Positions 59,025 to 64,000 of a stretch of DNA of 64,000 nt are shown piece by piece (within the stretch, counting starts at the first letter, position 1; every line of letters starts with the position of its first letter). This DNA is from Thalassotalea sp. LPB0316 (GTDB taxonomy: Bacteria; Pseudomonadota; Gammaproteobacteria; Enterobacterales; Alteromonadaceae). The position numbers and the translations under genes were made by a program. The stretch spans positions 3,410,001-3,474,000 of the forward strand of contig NZ_CP062946.1 of NCBI RefSeq assembly GCF_014898095.1, given 5' to 3'. The notes below the pieces were generated by a model. It saw only the letters and a program-made list of their open reading frames with translations, made no database searches and had not been told where the DNA came from.

Positions 59025-59957
59025 ATGAACATAGCGGAAATTATCGCGCCACTGGTTTTAGTGGGTTTAGTTGGCTTCATTGCCACGAAGTCAAGATGGC
59101 TCAGCCGTGAGCAACTAGATGCCTTAAGTAAATTCACCTTTCATTTGGCGATCCCAGCATATTTGTTTCTGCAAATGGCACAAGCAGATATCAAAAGCCA
59201 ACTCGACATGAGGATTTACGGCGCATTTTATCTACCCGTTATATTCGTGTTTTTTATTGCCTACTTTACTAATTACTTTTTTCATAACCAGTATCAAAAC
59301 AAATACGATGCTTCCGCGGTTTATGGCTTAGCTTCAAGTTACTCAAACAATATCATTGTTGGCTTGCCAGTTATTTTACTCGCGTTAGGAGAGGCGCTAC
59401 TGCCGATCGTATTTATGATCGTGGTGTTTCACTCGGCGATGCTGTTTACCTTAACCAGCGTACTCGCCGAAAAAGGTCAGCAACGCCGCTTAGTTAACAC
59501 GATTAAGGCGACCTTTATTAACCCATTGATCATCAGTATTGTTGCTGGGGCGTGCACCAATTTACTCCTGACGCTAACAGGACTAGAACTGCCTCGAGTA
59601 CTCACTGATAGCTTAGCCTTGCTGGGTAAACCGGCAATCTCACTCGCGCTATTTTCCCTCGGTGGCTCGATGACTTATTACCAAGTAAAAAATGAAAAAT
59701 ATTTTATAAGCTTTGCTTGCCTGCTAAAACTAATCGCCTTGCCTGGTTTAGTGTTATTGGCATGCAATGGGTTTGACTTGTCGGCGCAGGTGAGCCAAGT
59801 ATTAGTGATCATGAGTGCTTGTCCAACAGGCGTTAACGCCTACTTGATCGCCAAAAACTACCAACACCATCAAGATACTGTTGCCGGTAGTGTCGTCGCT
59901 AGTACGGTACTGAGTGTTGTTACTATCCCCTTTTGGTTGTTTATTGTTAGCCAGTAA
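59025..59957 (+). CDS. AEC-family (auxin efflux carrier type) permease
   Basis: A 310-residue membrane protein with about ten hydrophobic spans in two halves, the AEC layout. The N-terminus IIAPLVLVGLVGFIATKS and the internal SSYSNNIIVGLPVILLAL near residue 105 (the SYSNN motif) are recognisable. The second half includes CPTGVNAYLIAKNY near 265. Substrates are usually organic acids, such as malate. It may be read from the ruvX transcript (12-bp gap). Confidence 0.88.
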   Translation: MNIAEIIAPLVLVGLVGFIATKSRWLSREQLDALSKFTFHLAIPAYLFLQMAQADIKSQLDMRIYGAFYLPVIFVFFIAYFTNYFFHNQYQNKYDASAVYGLASSYSNNIIVGLPVILLALGEALLPIVFMIVVFHSAMLFTLTSVLAEKGQQRRLVNTIKATFINPLIISIVAGACTNLLLTLTGLELPRVLTDSLALLGKPAISLALFSLGGSMTYYQVKNEKYFISFACLLKLIALPGLVLLACNGFDLSAQVSQVLVIMSACPTGVNAYLIAKNYQHHQDTVAGSVVASTVLSVVTIPFWLFIVSQ

Positions 59958-60051
59958 CTCATCAGACCTCAAGTTGACTATTTTTAACTAAATATATCAG
60001 TAAGTTAAAACCAAAAACTAACAAAACCCATACAAAATTCGTACAAAAAAT

Positions 60052-60078
60052 TTGCAAACACACACTTTAGAGTATAAA
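60052..60078 (+). promoter_or_regulatory. Putative promoter of the c-di-GMP riboswitch RNA
   Basis: TTGCAA at 60052-60057 and TATAAA at 60073-60078, spaced 15 bp. The start point near 60085 would lie just before the riboswitch. The spacer is shorter than ideal. Confidence 0.45.
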
Positions 60079-60089
60079 CTCTACCCCCG

Positions 60090-60175
60090 TAAAAGTGGCA
60101 ACCTACTCGAAAGGGTAATACGCAAAGCTTCCGGCCTAAGAGCATAATACATGTTGATGGTAGCGGGGTTACACA
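60090..60175 (+). promoter_or_regulatory. Cyclic di-GMP-I (GEMM) riboswitch
   Basis: The core elements are all present in order: GGCAACC, a CTCGAAAGG tetraloop hairpin, ACGCAAAGCTTCCGGCCTAA at 60120-60139 and GGTAGCGGGGTTAC at 60159-60172. These match the aptamer that binds c-di-GMP. A short hairpin GCTAAT-CTAC-ATTAGC followed by CTTTCTT (60180-60203) could be the expression platform. It lies about 80 bp before the PAS protein start. The in-frame ATG at 60151 lies inside the aptamer and is unlikely to be the start. Confidence 0.92.
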
Positions 60176-60255
60176 ATCAGCTAATCTACATTAGCCTTTC
60201 TTATCTGCGTTGCCTTTTCTTTAGCTTTGTTAATAGTAGTAAATGTAAGAAATAT

Positions 60256-61017
60256 ATGGCACGTTCAAGTATTCACCAATCTTCTCTTTTTGGCACCGAA
60301 GTTACCTTTGCAGAGTCCGAACAGCTTATTTCAACCACTGACACCTTAGGTCATATTACCTATGTCAATAGCGCGTTCTGTCAGGTATCAGGCTATAGCA
60401 AAGACGAATTAATTGGCCAGCATCACAATATTATTCGTCACCCCGATATGCTCAAAGCAACATTTAAAGATATGTGGCAAAAACTGAAACAGGGTGAATC
60501 ATGGCGTGGCATGGTGAAAAACCAATGTAAAAATGGTGACTACTATTGGGCGGATACTTGTGTTACCCCTTTATTAAAAAGCGGCAAGGTAGTCGGTTAT
60601 CAATCGGTAAGAATGGCACCGTCTAAAGAAATGAAAGACAGAGCAAATACCCTTTACCAACAACTCTTATCAGGTAAAAAGTTTCACGAACCGTGCCTAA
60701 ACTATCGGTTAAAACATATCTTGTCTGCAGCTCTCGTTATCGCTAACTTAAGTTTTATTGCTGTAAAATCTAATGATTTAACTATAGTTATTGCTGTTAT
60801 CGCGTTATTAGCAAGCCTGTTGTTTATCTACAAGCTAGAATTTCTAACCTTACCGCCGTACATTAAAGAGCTAAAACGCACGATTGATAGTCCTTCGAGG
60901 TTGATCTATTCAGGTAAAGGTGGCGTTAGCTTGCTACAATACCCCTTAGTGCTATGCTCGGCTAAACATCGCACAATGCTGGCTCATAACCGAGATTCCA
61001 ACCCTGATTTGTCATAG
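60256..61017 (+). CDS. Aer-like PAS membrane protein lacking a signalling domain
   Basis: A 253-residue protein. The ATG at 60256 is chosen because earlier ones lie in the riboswitch. Residues 1-125 are a PAS domain of the Aer type, with STTDTLGHITYVNSAFCQVS, RHPDMLKATFKDMW near 62 and CKNGDYYWADTCVTP near 94 (FAD-type). Two membrane segments follow near residues 153-200. The usual HAMP and MCP signalling domains are missing: the frame ends about 50 residues after the second membrane span. It may be a truncated chemoreceptor or a natural short form. It is under riboswitch control. Confidence 0.8.
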   Translation: MARSSIHQSSLFGTEVTFAESEQLISTTDTLGHITYVNSAFCQVSGYSKDELIGQHHNIIRHPDMLKATFKDMWQKLKQGESWRGMVKNQCKNGDYYWADTCVTPLLKSGKVVGYQSVRMAPSKEMKDRANTLYQQLLSGKKFHEPCLNYRLKHILSAALVIANLSFIAVKSNDLTIVIAVIALLASLLFIYKLEFLTLPPYIKELKRTIDSPSRLIYSGKGGVSLLQYPLVLCSAKHRTMLAHNRDSNPDLS

Positions 61018-61200
61018 CTATATTTAAACTTGGTTAAGTCATTGATAAAACAACAAAGTAAGCCATGACCTTTAATACAAGTGTATTAGATATTGTCGAC
61101 TCAACGAGAATTAAAATCCCCATATAGCAATTGAAGGTAGTTAAAATAAGTCGTAAGCTAACTTGCAATACAATAAAATTAATAAAAACAAGAGGCTATT

Positions 61201-61590
61201 ATGACAATTTTAATTTGGTGTTTAATTATTTCAGCGCTGCTCCCCATGGTTGCCAAAGCGCCCGTCGCTTTCGCCCAACACAAGGCAGGAGGTTATAACA
61301 ACAAACACCCTAGGGCCCAACAAGCAACACTCGAAGGCTTTGGCGCTCGCGCCCTTGCAGCTCATCAAAATGCTTATGAGTCATTAACTTATATTGTTCC
61401 TGCATTATTACTGGCAATGATAACTAATAATACGGGGGCAACCTTTGAGCAACTTGCCATAGTGATTGTCGTGGCGCGTATACTGTTTAATGTTTTATAT
61501 CTAGCAAACTTAGATATCTTGCGCTCACTAACTTGGGCTGTAGGCATTGGTTGTTCGATTGCAATGATGGTTATGTGTTTGCCCGCTTAA
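61201..61590 (+). CDS. MAPEG family protein
   Basis: A 129-residue membrane protein with four hydrophobic spans. The segment KHPRAQQATLEGFGARALAA followed by HQNAYES near residues 40-62 is the MAPEG signature. Such proteins bind glutathione and resemble microsomal glutathione S-transferase and leukotriene C4 synthase. The neighbouring lipoxygenase-like gene on the opposite strand makes an eicosanoid-like link tempting, but there is no evidence beyond proximity. Confidence 0.85.
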   Translation: MTILIWCLIISALLPMVAKAPVAFAQHKAGGYNNKHPRAQQATLEGFGARALAAHQNAYESLTYIVPALLLAMITNNTGATFEQLAIVIVVARILFNVLYLANLDILRSLTWAVGIGCSIAMMVMCLPA

Positions 61591-61625
61591 TTTCATCGTT
61601 TAAGGCACTTTTCCCCTAAAGTGCC

Positions 61626-62786
61626 TTAAAACTGTATTGACACATAACACTTGTCTGCCCCAGCTAGGTGTTTAATTTCAGGTATAAAGTTAGATAACTT
61701 TTCACTTCTAAACATCGAACCATAAGGCTTTGCATAGGCATTAACAAAGTAGCGGTACCATGCATCATTATGGGTTTTAGGACCAAACCTCGCATAGTCA
61801 ATCCATTTATAGTATTCCGCGTGCTCTAGTGAGTGAACCACCGAGTTGCTCCAAATTAAGTAAGTTAACGGTAATTCCGTGTCTCTGATAGCTTCGGGAA
61901 TGGGGTATATAGCCTCATTAAACCAAGTCGAAAAGGCTAACAACTGTGCTTTTGAAAAGCCCTGATTGGCGACGTAAGATCGAATATAAGGGTAAAAGCT
62001 ATGAATTTTTTTATCAAAACAAAAGTTCGATGTTAATTTGGGTTGCCACGCCATAGCAAAATTGTCTGGGTTAGCAATTTCACTGGCCAACGGCTTATTT
62101 GGTTCAGTTTGCTCGGTAATATTCCAATATTGCTGCACTCGAGCAAGGATTGAATCACTCGCTCGCATATTTGCGTAATCGGGAAGTAGTGTTTTACAGA
62201 AGAACTCTGAACTGGATGCGGCTATCCCTCCGTTGTTGTATACCAAGGTATAACGCGAGTGACGTTGGATAAAACGCTTGAATTTTTTGTCTTTCACCTT
62301 TGTTGCATAAATAGCCAAGGCAGTAGGCGCGTGAAAATGAACAAATGAATGGTAGTGAATAGGTACCGCTAAAAAACATGCACGTTGCGCTCTATCCATG
62401 GTTTCGACTTCACTTTCACCTAATCGACTTCTCGGTATGGCAACTTGCCTTGTTGTGTCGAGATCAATTTCCGCGGTCTGCATGCCAATGTTGGCAAAAT
62501 ACTTTAAATCGAGCACATTACCGCGAACATAGCGTGATAACCCAGTTGATGTAATTAACAAATAAAGTGTTTCAGGGGTTAAATCTTTCGACGGTTTGTT
62601 ATCTAAAAATCGCCTTACAAAGCGGTAATAAGCGCGACCAATCACCAACCGCGGAAACTTCATGACAAGCGCTTGGATATAATCGTAAAGACTGACATCG
62701 CGAGGAGTAGCATGAAAAGCCGTGACATCATTGTGGGTCGATTGATAAGCTTGTTGATATGCTGCTACAGAGTTTTTAAGTTTCAT
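61626..62786 (-). CDS. Lipoxygenase-like protein, putative
   Basis: About 386 residues from ATG 62786; a TTG at 62828 is less likely. The central part reads HSFVHFHAPTALAIYATK, and later FIQRHSRYTLVYNNGGI, which resembles the His-rich helix and the PHfrytl...N...g segment of lipoxygenases. A later VVHSLEHAEYYKW resembles the region with the third His ligand. The total length is short for this fold. No signal peptide is evident. The family call is by pattern and needs testing. Confidence 0.45.
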   Translation of the reverse strand: MKLKNSVAAYQQAYQSTHNDVTAFHATPRDVSLYDYIQALVMKFPRLVIGRAYYRFVRRFLDNKPSKDLTPETLYLLITSTGLSRYVRGNVLDLKYFANIGMQTAEIDLDTTRQVAIPRSRLGESEVETMDRAQRACFLAVPIHYHSFVHFHAPTALAIYATKVKDKKFKRFIQRHSRYTLVYNNGGIAASSSEFFCKTLLPDYANMRASDSILARVQQYWNITEQTEPNKPLASEIANPDNFAMAWQPKLTSNFCFDKKIHSFYPYIRSYVANQGFSKAQLLAFSTWFNEAIYPIPEAIRDTELPLTYLIWSNSVVHSLEHAEYYKWIDYARFGPKTHNDAWYRYFVNAYAKPYGSMFRSEKLSNFIPEIKHLAGADKCYVSIQF

Positions 62787-62841
62787 CGGATTTACTGACT
62801 CTTCACTGACTTTGTACCACCTTAGCAAAAAAAATCTGTAA

Positions 62842-62865
62842 AAAAAGCACCTCGCGGTGCTTTTT
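62842..62865. terminator. Terminator of pilU
   Basis: AAAAAGCACC pairs with GGTGCTTTTT around TCGC. On the minus strand the stem is followed by a run of T. It lies 25 bp after the pilU stop codon and ahead of the lipoxygenase-like gene on the same strand. Confidence 0.88.
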
Positions 62866-62889
62866 ATCTTTAATTACAATGGCTTTTGA

Positions 62890-64000
62890 TTAAAAGTCAT
62901 CTTTATCATTTTCAAGGCCTGCTAAAGTAACACCTGACAATGCACCGGTGCCGCCCTGATCATTAGTTCTTAGCTTGATCATCAAGCGTAAGTCATTCGG
63001 TGAATCAGCGTGATGTAAGGCATCAGCGTAATTGATCAAGCCACGTTGATATAAATTAAACAACGCTTGATCAAAGGTTTGCATGCCCTGCTCCGTCGAC
63101 TTTTCCATCACCTCTTTAATTTCACCCACTTGGCCTTTTTTAATTAACTCAGCTATGTATGGTGAGTTTAATAAGATTTCGATCGCCGCCACGCGACCAT
63201 TGCCATCTTTAGTCGGGATCAATTGCTGTGCCACAATGCCGCGCAGGTTTAACGCTAAATCGAACAACAATTTGCCATGTTGCTCTGCAGGCACTAAGTG
63301 CATGATACGGTCAATGGCTTGGTTGGCGTTATTGGCGTGTAGTGTCGCGATACACAAGTGGCCCGTTTCAGCGAAACTGAGCGCGTGTTCCATAATTTCT
63401 TGGCTGCGGATTTCACCGATTAAGATAACATCGGGCGCTTGTCGCAATGAGCTTTTTAATGCGGCATCGAAGCTTTCAGTATCTAAACCAACTTCGCGTT
63501 GCGTGATCATCGACTTTTTGTGCTCGTGGACAAACTCAACCGGATCTTCAATGGTTAAAATGTGGCCACGTGAATTTTTATTTCTAAAGCCAATCAACGC
63601 CGCCATCGAGGTTGACTTACCCGTCCCCGTGCCACCGACAAACAGCACTAATCCGCGCTTCGACATCACCACATCTTTTAACACCGATGGTAAACCTAGC
63701 TCATCAGCATCAGGAATATCGGTAACAATACGACGAATAACCATACCCGCCATATCGCGCTGCCAAAAGGCACTAACACGGAAGCGACCTATGCCATCGA
63801 TAGAAATCGCAAAGTTACACTCTTTTTCGTTATCAAACTCATCTTTCTGTTTAGCGTTCATCGCACTGTGAACGAGATGAAGCGCATCTTCAGGCGTTAA
63901 GACTTTGTCGTCAATTGGCATTAATTCGCCGTTGATTTTAGCGCTGACGGGTAGTTTGGCCGTGACAAACATATCTGAGGCTTTTTCATCGACCATTTTT
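62890..64000 (-). CDS. pilU: Twitching motility ATPase PilU (5' end missing)
   Basis: At least 369 residues of a PilT/PilU retraction ATPase; the frame stays open to the right edge, so the true start is outside the window (a Lys codon precedes the first in-window Met). Walker A LFVGGTGTGKSTSM near residue 128, the ILTIEDPVEFVHEHKKSM Asp-box and VILIGEIRSQEIME Walker B, then a His-box LCIATLHANNANQAID. The acidic tail and absence of the PilT AIRNLIRE motif favour PilU over PilT. It assists PilT in retracting type IV pili. Confidence 0.93.
   Translation of the reverse strand, partial: KMVDEKASDMFVTAKLPVSAKINGELMPIDDKVLTPEDALHLVHSAMNAKQKDEFDNEKECNFAISIDGIGRFRVSAFWQRDMAGMVIRRIVTDIPDADELGLPSVLKDVVMSKRGLVLFVGGTGTGKSTSMAALIGFRNKNSRGHILTIEDPVEFVHEHKKSMITQREVGLDTESFDAALKSSLRQAPDVILIGEIRSQEIMEHALSFAETGHLCIATLHANNANQAIDRIMHLVPAEQHGKLLFDLALNLRGIVAQQLIPTKDGNGRVAAIEILLNSPYIAELIKKGQVGEIKEVMEKSTEQGMQTFDQALFNLYQRGLINYADALHHADSPNDLRLMIKLRTNDQGGTGALSGVTLAGLENDKDDF

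Noticed and set aside
60151..60255. Longer N-terminus for the PAS protein
   Set aside because: The extra codons overlap the riboswitch aptamer and its platform.

Overview
The window comes from a marine gammaproteobacterium, most likely a member of the Alteromonadales (Colwelliaceae: Thalassotalea or Colwellia type). This rests on the AT-rich composition and on backbone gene order: ygfB-like, pepP, ubiH, ubiI, gcvT, gcvH, gcvP on one strand; zapA followed by 6S RNA; rsmE-gshB-yqgE-ruvX; and pilU. The species call is inference; the gene families are clear.

Layout. Positions 1-2621 are a copper/metal module: the start of an efflux adaptor, a TolC-type outer membrane channel, a DUF411 protein and a His/Met/Cys-rich exported protein. 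Positions 2831-5880 are an iron-uptake pair (TonB receptor plus PKHD hydroxylase) behind a perfect Fur box. Positions 6053-8583 hold an AT-rich two-gene unit: a small EACC1-like protein translationally coupled to a caspase-like protease with an effector-associated-like region and about ten membrane spans, a predicted suicide or immunity system. YaeQ, pirin and a metalloprotease-like lipoprotein follow.

The centre (12242-35581, 23,340 bp) is a Tn7-like transposon whose ends can be set to the base: matching TGAATAC termini, AGTTGGAAAC repeats inside both ends, and a 5-bp AAAGC target duplication. It sits 5 bp past the gcvP stop codon, with the closely packed (right-type) end and tnsA facing gcvP, and it has pushed what looks like the native gcvP terminator 23 kb away. 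Its transposition genes are tnsA, tnsB, tnsC (frameshifted in a G5 run) and two TniQ/TnsD genes; there is no CRISPR array or cas gene. Its cargo is defensive. A five-gene operon encodes a 1497-aa SF2 helicase fused to a PD-(D/E)xK nuclease, a 678-aa protein with an Argonaute-like MID motif (together resembling DdmDE), a DUF2971 protein and McrBC with a PUA/EVE-like insert, with a divergent WYL regulator of the BrxR/CapW type. An orphan MbcA/ParS-type antitoxin and an RloC/PrrC-like ATPase with a zinc hook and putative anticodon-nuclease triad are also aboard.

Positions 35592-46262 are the glycine-cleavage and ubiquinone genes, interrupted between ubiI and ubiH by a tandem array of 73/121-bp palindromic units. 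The rest holds two extracellular solute-binding-like proteins, 6S RNA, murI, a porin, metK, an AcrAB/MexAB-type efflux pair, rsmE-gshB-yqgE-ruvX, an AEC permease, a c-di-GMP-I riboswitch in front of an Aer-like PAS protein lacking a signalling domain, a MAPEG protein, a lipoxygenase-like protein and pilU (cut by the window end).
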